From positions 3,534,001 through 3,598,000 of the forward strand of contig JAGTWJ010000019.1 in NCBI GenBank assembly GCA_020064725.1: DNA of 64,000 nucleotides, written 5' to 3'. The position numbers were made by a program, and so were the translations under genes. Every line of letters begins with the position of its first letter. Position 1 is the stretch's first letter. Positions 1 through 11,923 of this stretch are shown here, piece by piece. The notes beneath the pieces were generated by a model. The model ran no database searches. It was given only the letters and a program-made list of their open reading frames with translations, and had not been told where the DNA came from. The DNA is from Drechslerella dactyloides. Lineage: Eukaryota; Ascomycota; Orbiliomycetes; Orbiliales; Orbiliaceae.

Positions 1-86
1 CGAAGAGTACGCAATCCTCCACCCCAGCCTATTATACAACCTCGCTTCCACCCGCCCCGGCTAACGAACCCCATTGCAATTCACAG

Positions 87-585
87 GGTCGGCCAGAATG
101 CCAACCTCTTCCTCGCCCGTCCGCTGACCGGCCCGCTCGTCTTTGAGAATAACGCCTCCGACGCTCGCGACCACTGCGCTAATGAACGCAACTTCCTCTC
201 CTGGCTGCGGCTGAGTTCATATTTATGCATCATGTCCGTCGCCGTCATGACGACCTTCCACTTTTCCGATCAGCCGACGCGGCTGGAGCGTGCCATCGCG
301 TTCCCGCTTGGCATGGTCTTCTGGGTTCTGGCGATGCTGAGCTTGGCCTGCGGGGTGGTCAACTATCTCAAGACAATCGAGAAGTACAGCCGCAAGGTGC
401 CGCTTGTGCAAAGCGGCTGGCCGACGCAGCTGGTGCGTATCCACCCCTTCCCTTTATGATGATTGCGGTGGCAGGTGTAGCTAACGGTGGAGGTGTGTGT
501 GCTGTAGTTGGCTGCTGTTGTTGCTATCACAGTGATATTCTGCTGCGTGCTCTTCCTCGTCAACAATGCCATCTACGACAACTAG
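87..585 (+). CDS. DUF202 (YidH-type) small membrane protein, 3' part
   Basis: Two exons are visible, 87-432 and 508-585, joined in frame across a GTGCGT...TAG intron with a CTAAC branch point. The model opens at an acceptor (CAG at 84-86) preceded by GGCTAAC, so the 5' exon or exons lie beyond the left edge. The visible protein has the DUF202 hallmark ARDHCANERNFLSWLRLS, an arginine-rich entry into the first membrane helix, followed by two more hydrophobic segments, about residues 76-100 of the visible part and the last 25 residues. DUF202 proteins are small multi-pass proteins of fungi and bacteria; fungal members resemble a domain of VTC proteins, but I do not assign a function. Family confidence is good; the start is missing. 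Confidence 0.8.
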
Positions 586-719
586 CCGGCTGTACAACAT
601 TTTTCCCCCTAGATGTTCGGATTCGATTTCGGAGTTCCCTTTGCATCGGTTTAGCGCTACGAGACCAGACTCGGAGGAGTTTTTGTTTCTTCTTTTCGGG
701 ACCGTGTATATAGAATAGA

Positions 720-1895
720 CTATACCCAGCATCCACGCCAGTTGCCCTTCAGCACCTCGTTGCCCCAACTGAACCACCCCTCCGTCAGGTTCCGCGCGAA
801 GATCTCGGCGCACCGCGGTTCCGGCGGCAAGTACGGCTCCACCAGGCCCTTCAGACACGGTTTCCGCGAGTGGATGTCCGGCATCGCGAAAACGACCTTG
901 TCCGGGACGACTGGCGTCCATGGAGCGGTGGAGGAGGTATCGAATACCGGACGGGCGAGAATCAGCGATTCGTACGGCTTCCGCGCAATACTGTCGAGGT
1001 TGAAGATCGGCTCGCCGGAGACCGTGATCTTGACCCACAACCACTCGGCGACTGGCTGAACCTCCCATGCTGGAAGCAGCTTGTCGAGGACGAAGGTCCG
1101 CCACCTGGTGCTGTTCGTCACCCATATGCCGAGCAGACCTTGCTGTCGCAGCACCCTTCGAACATCCAGCTTGAACAGGTCGTACGCATCGAACGTGGAC
1201 GTCTTGTAGGCGTTCCGGTGCCGGGCGCGGTGGGCCGAGCGGTTCGGCCACGGCGGATCGAGCAGGATGAAATCGAAGCCTGGAAGCGGGGGCGCACGCG
1301 CGAAGGCCGTGAAGGCGGGGATCGTGCTCGTGAACGGGCCGAGGAGGAAGGAGGCGTGTGGCGGGATCATGTATTCGTAGGACTTGTCGATGGCGAGTTT
1401 GAGAGTCAGCCAGAACGGGAGCGAGTTGCCGTGGACGGCGCCGTAGACGTCGGCCAATGACAGCTCGTCGAGCGATATCGCCGTGAGGTCGATCGCTGCG
1501 GCTTCATGGTGGGAGTACAGCGCTGCTCCGAGGCTCTCCTGGAACGCCAGCAGATTCGGCTCGGCTTCGGCGGTAGTATCGGAGGTGAATTGTAATTGTA
1601 ATTGTGATTGTGTATCTCCATCATCGGTCGTAGATGGCCTGAGAGGGAAGCAGGCCTTGAAGTCCCGCCGGAAGACCGCGAGGCTGTCGTGGATCCATTG
1701 CTTCTTGCGCTCGTAGCGGTCGACGAGACCCTGATCGAACGGGACGCCCGACCGCGGCTCGGAGACTGCAAACGGGGCGGCGACAGCGACGGCGCTCTTC
1801 CGCGTGAGGAAAGGCGGCGAGGACAGCGAGGCGGCGATGTCGATGAGGATGATGTCGGCGTGGCTGCCACGCACTCCGCTGGTGTCTGGCGGCAT
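720..1895 (-). CDS. MT-A70 family N6-adenine methyltransferase, METTL4-like
   Basis: A single open exon of 391 codons. The diagnostic motif is DPPWPNRS at residues 213-220, the catalytic DPPW of MT-A70 enzymes, preceded by a hydrophobic strand (FDFILL). It is followed by a Rossmann-like core with GLLGIWVTNS and a C-terminal KPYESLILAR strand that are typical of the METTL4 branch rather than METTL3/IME4. Family members transfer a methyl group from S-adenosylmethionine to N6 of adenine; METTL4 relatives have been linked to U2 snRNA cap-adjacent adenosine and to DNA 6mA, and the sequence cannot choose between them. An upstream (QL)n run (residues about 97-102) comes from a short TG-rich repeat. 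The start is divergent from PEX12, 188 bp away. The first in-frame ATG was chosen; residues 1-60 are less conserved-looking. Confidence 0.8.
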   Translation of the reverse strand: MPPDTSGVRGSHADIILIDIAASLSSPPFLTRKSAVAVAAPFAVSEPRSGVPFDQGLVDRYERKKQWIHDSLAVFRRDFKACFPLRPSTTDDGDTQSQLQLQFTSDTTAEAEPNLLAFQESLGAALYSHHEAAAIDLTAISLDELSLADVYGAVHGNSLPFWLTLKLAIDKSYEYMIPPHASFLLGPFTSTIPAFTAFARAPPLPGFDFILLDPPWPNRSAHRARHRNAYKTSTFDAYDLFKLDVRRVLRQQGLLGIWVTNSTRWRTFVLDKLLPAWEVQPVAEWLWVKITVSGEPIFNLDSIARKPYESLILARPVFDTSSTAPWTPVVPDKVVFAMPDIHSRKPCLKGLVEPYLPPEPRCAEIFARNLTEGWFSWGNEVLKGNWRGCWV

Positions 1896-2083
1896 GCTTT
1901 TGTTTGCGGGAAGCGGAGTCTGATTGGCCTGCCGGGCTGGTGTTTTGGGCCGAGGTCCAGCATCCCATAACCAGGAACGAACGAGCGAATGCCAGGCTGC
2001 GGACGACTCTTCTCAAGTTCACCACCACCACCACCACCATCACCACAAACAAAGAGCGGTCGCCGCCGCCGCCTGCAGCCACG
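1896..2083. promoter_or_regulatory. Shared divergent promoter, METTL4-like gene / PEX12
   Basis: These 188 bp separate the two start codons and must hold both 5' leaders. A (CAC)n run at 2021-2046 lies about 38 bp before the PEX12 ATG, in its leader. No TATA box is evident. Confidence 0.5.
2021..2046 (+). repeat. (CAC)n microsatellite in PEX12 leader
   Basis: Eight near-perfect CAC units, with one CAT, directly upstream of the PEX12 start. Although one frame reads as a histidine run, this is untranslated leader in the PEX12 model. Confidence 0.8.
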
Positions 2084-3563
2084 ATGGAGTTCATGAGCAA
2101 CATCTCGTCGGGCATCGACGACAACAAGCCCTCCCTGTTCGGTACGTTTTGTTCCTCGGCTGAGAAATAAGGGTCGTCGACCGGGCCGCTAACTGTGTAT
2201 GTGTGTGTGTGTGTGGCGCGTCGCAGAACTCGTCAGCGAGCAACAGCTGCGCGACCTCCTCGAACCCTCCGTGCGGTACCTCCTCGCGATAATCACCCAG
2301 CGCTACCCCCGGTACCTGATCCGGATCGTCAACCGCTTCGATGAGGCGTACGCGCTGCTCATGCTGCTCGTCGAGCGCCACTACCTCAAGGCCTGGAACG
2401 GCAGCTTCACCGAGAACTTTTACGGCATCAAGCGCGAACGGGTGTTGACGGTCAACGAGCTGCCGACGGCGAGCCGCGCTGCGCCGGGGCCGCTGCGGGA
2501 GGCCACGAAACTGGGCGAACTGGACATCTGGAAGGCATTGCTGGTGATTGTACGGTTTATACTACATCATATGAGCGTTCGACGCTCCATTGGAAGGGCT
2601 GCGACTGATGGCTGGGGATGGGGTTTAGGTCGGGATACCGTATTTCAAGCGAAAGCTGGACGATCTATACGAGATACATGCGGGCGGTGCAGCGCAGAGT
2701 CTGTTTACAAACTACCGGCCGCGGGAAGAGGAACTGGACGAGAATGTCAGGAGCCCTATGCGTATATATTGGATGTTGGGCGCGGCTGCTGACGAGATGT
2801 GGATTTGCATAGGCTACGACGAGTGAGAAGGTGCTGCACAAGATGAAAGTCGGCTTTCGAAAAGCGTATCCGGCGATCAACGCGGCGTACTATCTGTCCA
2901 TGCTGGGCTTCAACCTGGCGTATCTGTTCAACAAGTCGTACTACCACTCGCCGTTCGATTACCTCGTCGGACTGCGGATGCGGCGGCTCACAGAGGCGGA
3001 CCACGTATGTGCATTCTCAATGATTACTGGTGATATACACTTGCTAATGGGTAACGTGCGTTCAGAGAGCGTACGAGGCGCTCAAAGCGGTGAACAGACG
3101 GCCGGGACTGGCGCCTATCCTCAGCTGGTGGACCATGTTCTCGCCAAAGGTCTTCTCGCGCGTCATTCTTCCAAAGCTGCTGGACTCGCTCAAGGTCCTG
3201 CTGCCGACATCGATATTCTTCCTCAAATTCCTCGAATGGTGGTACGCTTCCGACTTTGCTCGACAGCTGTCCTCCAAGACGTCAGCGACGATCGAGCTGT
3301 CGCGGCCGTCGGTGCCCGCGCCGCCGCCAGCTGAGGAGAAGCGGCGGGAGGCCAGCAAGAAGCTGGTGGAGCTGCCCAAGGACTCGAAGGTGTGCGCGAT
3401 CTGTGGGAATGAGATGACGAACCCGGCGGCCATCCAGACGGGATTTGTGTTCTGCTATCCGTGCGTCTACCGGTGGATCGAGGAGGATGTGGGGCCGTGG
3501 TGTCCGGTGACGGGAGCGAAGCTGTTAGGCGGGTCGGAGGGCTTGCGACGGATCATGGTGTAA
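2084..3563 (+). CDS. PEX12: Peroxin-12, peroxisomal RING E3 ligase subunit
   Basis: Five exons: 2084-2141, 2227-2549, 2629-2745, 2813-3004 and 3066-3563, giving 395 residues. Pex12 is an integral peroxisomal membrane protein that works with Pex2 and Pex10 as the ubiquitin ligase that recycles the Pex5 import receptor. The family core is visible: a long N-terminal all-helical Pex2/Pex12 domain, the VGIPYFKRKLDDLYE segment across the exon 2/3 junction, and a C-terminal degenerate RING from about residue 339 (CAIC, then CYPC, then CPVTG), which has fewer zinc ligands than a full RING, as is normal for Pex12. The exon 3 donor (GTCAGG at 2746) is weak and was chosen because it alone keeps phase with exon 4. 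A GT-dinucleotide tract lies in intron 1. Confidence 0.9.
2195..2216 (+). repeat. (GT)n microsatellite inside PEX12 intron 1
   Basis: A TG/GT run of about 20 bp placed between the GCTAAC branch point (2188-2193) and the CAG acceptor (ending 2226). Its length could vary between strains and change the branch-to-acceptor distance. Confidence 0.75.
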
Positions 3564-4541
3564 TGTCTGAGTATCTACATGTGTATCGACTGAGCGGGCG
3601 ACTGCGAGCGGGCATTTTTGCATGGGAATGACGGTAACTAATGGCATTTTCACTTTTTCTTGATGTTGCATCTTGTTATATATACACTTCTGCTTTTTAC
3701 ACGCTGATCTAGACGGGCACAGGCATTTGGAATTCTTGTTCTTTCTTCTGTACAATTATCACCACCAGCCATCCAATCTCACACCTTGACGTCTACTTTT
3801 GCACTTCATGAACAGTGCCGCAGAATGTCGTGTGGGATATTTTCTTGCGGCGGTGACGTCTACGCTAACCGCAGCCGAGCTCAACGCGCCGAAAAGAGAA
3901 GAAAAAAAAAGTGGAAAAAAAGTTGGCCGCAGAGCCTAATTTTTATTTCGGTCCCAACTCCAGATGATTTTTTCTTCTCTTCCTTCCTCTCTCTTCTCTT
4001 CTCCTCCTTCTCTCCTCCTCCTTCTATCTTCCGTTCAGTCAGTCCTTTGTCAGGCCCTCGAGGTACCTTACGCAGCCAGCACCCACGGCACCCGGCACCA
4101 TCCAATTGGCAAAGGAACGAACGGACGGAAGACGGACGCGAGAAGAGACGAAGAGCGAGAGCGAGATAAAGAGACGCTGGTGGATCCAAAAGCGTCGACC
4201 TGCCCCTCCAACAGGTAAAACACTCCTGCATGCTGCAATAGCGATCGAAGAATATACCGGACGAAAGATAAGAAAGATGGTCCCGAGACTAATGAGAAGA
4301 ACGAACCGTCCGTGATTGAAACTGGAAGCTGACGGCCGGTGATATCATCCTGCATCAGCATCGGCTTCGCATCGTCGATAGCCCCTCGCTTCGTACCGCC
4401 ACTTGCCCCACCTCGGCCTCGACGCTAGATCTAGATCTCCCACCCCCACCATCGATCTCTCCCTCGAGAATCGGTCAATAGAGCCATCCATCTGTCGTCA
4501 GTAGTCTCGCCGATTGCCTTCCGCTAGTTATACATCGAGCA
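3564..4541. other. Intergenic: PEX12 3' end and URA2 promoter/leader
   Basis: A gap of 978 bp with no supported gene. The left part is AT-rich and fits the PEX12 3' UTR. The right part holds a strong CT-rich strand at about 3967-4035, a common core-promoter feature of highly expressed fungal genes, followed by a purine-rich stretch at about 4105-4170. URA2 starts at 4542. Confidence 0.6.
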
Positions 4542-7500
4542 ATGGCGTCCCAGGCCTCCAACAACCCCACGTCCCCGCGGCTCCCGCCCCACCAGCTGCG
4601 CAATGCCGCCGCATCCCCAGGCCCGGCCACGGGCTCCGTCCTCGCAGATATGCCCGAGACCCCGGTGACACCCTCGCTGCCGTCGGACGTCCCATATCCG
4701 CCCGTCACGGCCAGGAACCTCGCGAAGGACGGCCAATTGGCCGATAACACGGCCGAGAACGAGGGCCTCATCGCGCTCGAGTTCCAGGACGGCAGCGTCT
4801 ACCAAGGCTTCAGCTTCGGCGCGCACAAGAGCGTCAGCGGAGAAATGGTCTTCCAGACCGGTATGCCGATGCCACCCTTGCAATTGGTACCCTCGTGAAG
4901 GTCGCGCGTAGCTCACATGTGACGAATGAATCCGCTCTGCAGGCATGGTTGGCTATCCCGAGTCCATAACGGACCCTTCATACCGCGGCCAGATCCTCGT
5001 GATTACTTTCCCGCTCGTTGGAAACTACGGTACGTTGCTGCAGTCGCCCGCGGCGCTCACGTAATTCTACTGGGATTCTAACGCGGCTACCCGCAGGTGT
5101 ACCCAGTCGCGAGGACGTCGATCGCCTCACTGCAGAACTCCCCGCGTACTTTGAGTCCAACCAAATTCACATCGCCGGTCTCGTCGTCGCTTCCTACGCT
5201 GGCGAAAACTACAGCCACTACCTGGCCTCCAGCTCGCTCGGCGCATGGCTGAAGGAGCAGGATGTCCCCGCCGTCTACGGCGTCGACACGCGGGCGTTGA
5301 CGAAGAAGATCCGCCAGCAGGGCAGCATGCTGGGCCGGATGCTGCAGCAGAAGAAGACTTCTGCGCTCAGCGAGTTTGCGAGTGGCGTCGGCGCGCTGCT
5401 GAAGCGGTCGGATAGATCGTGGCGACAGCATTTTGAAACTGTGGACTGGGTCGATCCCAACCAGAAGAACCTCGTCGCAGATGGTGCGTATATGTCCGCA
5501 AGTATTTAAGTGCAGGTATTGTAGATTCGGTGCTGATGCTGGTGGTGTTTTGCAGTGTCCATTCGTGAGCCGAAGGTCTACACGCCACCCAAGGACCTCG
5601 TCCAAACGAACGCCGCAGGCCGTCCCTTCCGAATCCTCTGCGTCGATGTGGGCATGAAATATAACCAGATCCGCTGCTTCCTCTCCCGCGGCTTCGAAAT
5701 CAAGGTCGTCCCATGGGACTACGATTTCCCAACGCTGGAAGCCGGCAAGTACGATGGCCTGTTCATCAGCAACGGCCCCGGCGACCCAGCAATGCTTGGT
5801 GTGACCGTCAAGAACATCCAGTCGGCGCTCAGAGATGACAAGACACCCGTATTCGGTATCTGTTTGGGTCATCAATTGCTGTCCCGAGCAACCGGTGCCT
5901 CGACCAAGAAGATGAAGTTTGGCAACAGAGGTCACAATATCCCCTGCACGAACATGATATCTGGCCGCTGCTACATCACCTCCCAGAACCACGGGTACGC
6001 TGTCGATACCGCTTCTCTCGCCGACGGTTGGCGTGAGCTCTTTGTCAATGCGAACGACGGCTCGAACGAGGGTATCTACCACGTCTCGAAGCCGCAGTTC
6101 AGCGTGCAGTTCCACCCGGAGAGCACGCCCGGTCCCCGAGACACAGAGTTCTTGTTCGACGTCTTCCTAGACGCTGTCAAGAAGTGCGCTGAGAGTCCGG
6201 AGAAATACCTGAACCAACCGATCGTCTTCCCTGGCGGTCTCAAAAAGGACAACGTCGAGCGCTCGCCCCGCGTGCATGTCAAGAAGGTGTTGATCCTGGG
6301 AAGCGGCGGTCTCAGCATTGGACAGGCCGGAGAGTTCGACTACTCCGGCAGCCAGGCGATCAAGGCGCTCAAGGAGGAGGGCATCTACAGCATCTTGATC
6401 AACCCGAACATCGCGACCATCCAGACCTCCAAGGGTCTGGCGGACAAGGTCTACTTCCTCCCTGTCACGGCAGACTTTGTCCGAAAGGTCATCAAGCACG
6501 AGCGTCCAGATGCAATCTACGTCACTTTCGGCGGCCAGACCGCCCTCCAGGTCGGCATCCAGCTCAAGGATGAATTCGAAGAACTCGGCGTTCGAGTCCT
6601 CGGGACACCGATCAATACCATCATCACGACGGAGGACAGAGAGCTCTTTGCCCGTAGCATGGAGCAAATCGGTGAGAAGTGCGCCAAGTCGGCTTCGGCG
6701 TCGACCGTCGAGGAATCTCTCAGGGTTGTCAAGGATATCGGGTTTCCCGTCATCGTGCGCGCTGCCTACGCGCTCGGTGGCCTGGGCAGCGGGTTTGCAG
6801 ATAATGAAGACGAGCTGGTTGATCTCTGCAATAAGGCTTTCGCGGCCAGCCCGCAGGTGCTGATCGAGAAGAGTATGAAGGGTTGGAAGGAAATCGAGTA
6901 TGAAGTCGTCCGCGACTGCCAGGACAACTGCATCACAGTCTGCAACATGGAGGTATGATTCACACCACCCCTATCTGATACGAGGTGATCACTAAACGTA
7001 GATTCTCTAGAACTTCGATCCGTTGGGTATCCATACGGGCGACTCGATCGTCGTGGCGCCCTCGCAGACGCTTTCGGACGACGATTACAATATGCTGCGG
7101 ACCACCGCTGTAAATGTCATCCGTCACCTGGGCGTCGTTGGCGAATGTAACATTCAGTACGCCCTCAACCCGCTCTCGCGCGAGTATTGCATCATCGAAG
7201 TGAACGCTCGTCTGTCTCGTTCGTCAGCATTGGCGTCCAAGGCGACCGGCTACCCACTCGCCTTCGTCGCAGCAAAGCTCGGCCTCGGCATCCCGCTCAA
7301 TGAGATCTCCAACTCCGTGACCAAAGTCACCTGCGCCTGCTTCGAGCCGTCTCTCGACTATGTCGTCGTCAAGATCCCACGGTGGGACTTGAAAAAGTTC
7401 ACCCGTGTGTCCACTCAGCTGAGCTCGTCCATGAAGTCCGTCGGCGAAGTGATGAGCATCGGACGCACGTTCGAAGAGGCGATTCAGAAGGCTATTCGCG

Positions 7501-10500
7501 CGATCGATTATCACAACCTCGGGTTCAACGAGACGCAGGCACTCATGTCGATCGATCAGGAGCTGCAGTTCCCATCGGACCAGCGGCTGTTCGCGATCGC
7601 GAATGCGATGCACGCCGGCTACGAGGTGCACAAGATCTGGGAGATGACAAAGATCGATAAGTGGTTCTTGAACAAGTTGATGGGATTGATACAGGCAGGG
7701 ACTATCCTGAAGAAGTACACGCCGGCGACAGTCCCCGCGGGGTTGTTCCGCATGGCGAAGCAGCTCGGTTTCTGCGATAGACAGCTGGCGAACTTTTGGG
7801 GCAGCAATGAACTTGCTGTGCGGAGGGCGAGAGTTGACTTGGGCATCATGCCGTGGGTCAAGCAGATCGATACCGGTACGTGCATATAAAATATACTGCT
7901 AGCAGGAGCATGAGCTAACGACCGGGTGTGTGTAGTTGCCGCCGAGTTCCCCGCTTACACGAATTACCTCTATCTCACGTATAACGCCATTGAGCACGAT
8001 GTCAATTTTGATGACCAGGGTATCATGGTGTTGGGCTCCGGCGTGTACAGAATTGGTTCTTCCGTCGAGTTTGATTGGTGTGCTGTGCGCGCTGTTAGGA
8101 CGCTCAGAGAGCGCGGGATCAAGACGATCATGGTGAATTACAACCCGGAGACTGTCAGTACCGACTACGATGAGGCCGACAAGTGAGTTTACTTTCCGTC
8201 TTGATACATATGTAGGAGGAGAAGCACGAAACTAATCGTTGATATGATAGACTGTACTTTGAAAATATCAACCTCGAAAGCATCCTTGACATTTACAACC
8301 TGGAGAGCTCCAGCGGCGTGATCCTGTCCATGGGCGGGCAGACGCCTAACAACATCGCTCTGCCACTCTACCGGCTTAACGTCAAGATCCTGGGCACGTC
8401 GCCGGAAATGATCGATACTGCAGAGAACCGCTTCAAGTTTTCCCGCATGCTCGATCGAATAGAAGTCGATCAGCCCGACTGGAAAGAGCTGACTAGCATT
8501 GATGAGGCATCTGCATTCTGCGATAAAGTATCATACCCCGTCCTTGTGCGTCCCTCGTATGTGCTTTCCGGCGCGGCAATGAACACCGTCTACTCGAAGG
8601 ACGACCTGGCAAGCTACCTCCAGCAGGCCGTCGAGGTGTCCCGCGAGCACCCTGTCGTCATCAGCAAGTATATCGAGAACGCGAAGGAGATCGAGATGGA
8701 CGCCGTAGCGAAGGATGGAAAGATGGTCATGCACTTCATCTCCGAGCATGTTGAGAATGCGGGTGTGCATTCCGGCGACGCGACGTTGATCTTGCCGCCG
8801 CAGGATCTCGACCCGGAGACCGTGAGACGGATCACGGAGGCTACCCGCAAGATTGGAAACGCGCTCAACGTTACCGGGCCTTACAATATCCAGTTCATCG
8901 CGAAGGATAACGAGATCAAGGTTATCGAGTGCAATGTTCGGGCGTCCAGGTCGTTCCCGTTCGTGTCAAAGGTCATGGGAGTCGATTTGATCGAGATGGC
9001 GACGAACGCGATTATCGGCGCGCCGGTAGAGGCGTATCCCGACGTTAGTATTCCCGAAAACTATGTCGGTGTGAAGGTGCCGCAGTTCAGCTTCTCCCGA
9101 TTGTCCGGAGCGGACCCCGTGCTCGGTGTCGAGATGGCGTCCACGGGCGAGGTGGCCTCGTTTGGCCGAGACAAGTACGAGGCATACCTCAAAGCTATGC
9201 TTTCGACCGGCTTCCAGCTGCCGAAGAAGAATATTCTGTTCTCTATCGGAAGTTACAAGGAGAAGGTGGAGCTTCTGCCCACGGTGAAGAAGCTGCATGA
9301 CTACGGATTCAGGATCTTCGCGACGACTGGCACAGCGGACTTCTTCGAGGCCAACGGCGTGCCAGTGAAATATCTCGAGGCGCTCGGGTCAGATGAGAAG
9401 AACAACCAGAAATCAGAATACTCGCTCACCCAGCATCTGGAGAACAACCTGATCGATCTGTACATAAATTTGCCGTCCGCGAACCGCTTCAGACGACCGT
9501 CGAACTACATCTCGCAGGGCTACCGTAGCCGTCGGCTGGCGGTCGACTTCCAGACGCCGCTCGTGACGAATGTCAAGACGGCCAAGTTGTTGATTGAAGC
9601 CATTATCAGAAACTACGAGCTCGAGATATCTACGGTTGACTACAAAGCTAGCCATCTATCCGCCACCCTGCCTGGTCTGGTCAACATTGCTGCATTCGTC
9701 CCCGGCCTTGCGAAGGCTGGCAGTCGCGATTTCGAGAAGGTGATGAAGGCGTCTGCTGCAGCTGGGTTCTCTATGGTTAGAATTATGCCTCTGGGCTTGG
9801 AGAACTCGCTGACCGACGCCCGGGCTCTCGGCACTGCGCACAGCAATGCCCGCAAGGCTGCCTACTGCGACTACAATTTCTCCGTTGTCGCGACGACTAC
9901 GAATGCCAGACAGCTTACCTCTCTGACGTCCGAAGTCGGTTCGCTGTTCATTCCGTTCAACCACTTCTCCGGGAACTTCAACAAGGTTGCTGCTGTCACG
10001 ACGCACTTTGAGGTCTGGCCAGCTACCAAGCCAATTGTCACCGACGCGAAGACCAGCGACCTGGCCTCCATCCTGCTCCTTGCCAGCCTGCACGGCCGCA
10101 ACGTCCATATCACCAGCGTTACGACCAAGGACGACATCAAGCTCATCGCGCTTAGCAAGCAGAAGGGCCTGCAGGTTACTTGCGACGTCGCCATCTACGC
10201 GCTCTTCCTCTCGCAGGATGAGTACCCGCAGTGCGCTGCCCTCCCGACGAAGGAGGACCAGGCCGCGCTGTGGGAGCACATGGATATCATTGACTGTTTC
10301 TCTGTCGGCAGTCTGCCGTACCAGCTTTCTCTGGACGTCAAGGGTGCTGGATCCCCCGTGCTCGGCATCGCGGAGGCGCTGCCGTTGCTGTTTACGGCGG
10401 TTGCGGACAAGAGACTCACGCTTGAGGACATCACGAAGCGGTTGAGGGATAATCCCGTGGAGATATTCAACCTGCACGAGCAGCCGCAGTGCGGGATCGA

Positions 10501-11923
10501 GGTGAATCTCGACAGGAGCGTACGTGTGGAGGAGCACGACTGCTGGTCGCCGTTCGCTGGAAAGTTGCTGAAAGGATACGTTGAGAGAGTTGTGTTCGAA
10601 GGCGAGACGGCGTGCTTGGACGGCGTGCTCATCGCGGACGGCACCGTCGGCAAGGACATGTCCTCGGCTGGCCAGAGACCCGCGCCGTTGATTGTCAAGT
10701 CCCCACCGATGAAGCCGCTAGCTCGACGAGAGTCGAATGCTGGTGTCATCAAGCGGCCTGGCACGTCTAGCGGTCTTGTCGACCTTGACCTCGACGGGCC
10801 GAGACCTGCGCCTACAAATCAAGATCTCGTCCGCTCGTCCGTCCTCACACCGTACAACCTGCTCCAGCCGGAGAAGCAGGTCTCCCCAGCACTCTACGAG
10901 CTCGTGGCGCGCTCGCCCTTCCGTCGCCGTCATATCCTCTCCGTCAACCAATTCACGCGCAGCGACCTGCATCTCCTGTTCACCGTTGCGCAGGAGATGC
11001 GCACGGCCGTCGAGCGTTACGGCGTCATCGACCTCCTCAAGGGCCGGGTGCTCTGCACCATGTTCTTCGAGCCGTCAACCCGCACCTCAGCCTCATTCGA
11101 CGCAGCCATGCAGCGTCTCGGCGGCCGCACGATCCCCATCGCCGCGGACATGTCGTCGAGCAAGAAGGGCGAGACGCTGCAAGACACGATCCGCACGCTC
11201 GCCTGCTACGGCGACGGCATCGTCCTCCGCCACCCGTCCGAAAGCAGCGCGGAGACCGCGGCCCGCTTCTCCCCCGTCCCCATCATCAACGGCGGGAACG
11301 GCAGCAAGGAACACCCGACGCAGGCCTTCCTCGACCTCTTCACCATCCGCGAGGAGCTCGGCACTGTCAACGGCCTCACCGTCACGTTCATGGGCGACCT
11401 CAAGTACGGACGGACGGTACACAGTCTCGCGCGGCTGCTGCTACACTACGACGTGCGCATCCAGTTCGTCTCGCCGGCGGAACTCGCGATGCCGGACGAC
11501 GTGCGCGGCGAGATTCGCGAGCACGGCTGCCTGCTCGGCGAGTATGTGACGCTAACGCCGGAGGTGATCGCGCGCAGCGACGTGCTGTACTGCACGCGGG
11601 TGCAGAAGGAGCGATTTGGCGATCTGGAGGAGTTTGAGAGGTTGAAGGACGCCTTTGTCGTGGATAACAAGGTGCTCAAGCATGCGAAGGAGCATATGGT
11701 TGTGCTGCACCCGTTGCCGCGCAATGCAGAGATCAGTGAGGAGGTCGACTTTGACCAGCGGGCGGCGTACTTCCGACAGGTGTGTATTCCTTTTTCTATT
11801 ATTTCCTTTGATGTTTTTTTTACAGTCATGTTGGTGATTGGGGGCTAACGTACGTTTGTTTTGCTATAGATGAGGTATGGACTGTTCACGAGGATGGCTA
11901 TCCTTGCTAGTGTTCTTCTGTAA
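4542..11923 (+). CDS. URA2: URA2-type pyrimidine polyprotein: glutaminase, CPSase, pseudo-DHOase, ATCase
   Basis: Eight exons (4542-4860, 4943-5029, 5097-5483, 5556-6952, 7011-7875, 7936-8182, 8251-11779, 11870-11923) encode 2294 residues, close to the yeast length. It makes carbamoyl phosphate from glutamine, bicarbonate and ATP and couples it to aspartate, the first two steps of UMP synthesis, in the cytosol. Visible in order: class I glutaminase with the nucleophile in GICLGHQLL (Cys about 367); synthetase halves from about residue 505; a regulatory MGS-like region; a dihydroorotase-like domain from about 1573 that lacks the HxH metal motif; and aspartate transcarbamoylase from about 1998 with FEPSTRTS (about 2040-2047), DLKYGRTVHSLA and HPLPRNAEI. 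The last exon is only 54 nt and completes the ATCase C-terminal helix. Feedback by UTP is expected from the family, not read from sequence. Confidence 0.97.

Noticed and set aside
481..1251. Minus-strand 256-codon frame overlapping the METTL4-like gene
   Set aside because: It overlaps the DPPW-containing gene in another frame of the same strand and has Arg/Pro/Ala-rich shadow composition.
2021..2046. Polyhistidine-coding run before PEX12
   Set aside because: It is a CAC microsatellite in the 5' leader, not part of the PEX12 protein.
9656..10537. Long antisense open frame (293 codons) inside URA2, and similar ones at 5087-6115 and 11093-11422
   Set aside because: Their composition is the reverse shadow of a strongly codon-biased gene; no domain or splice logic supports them.
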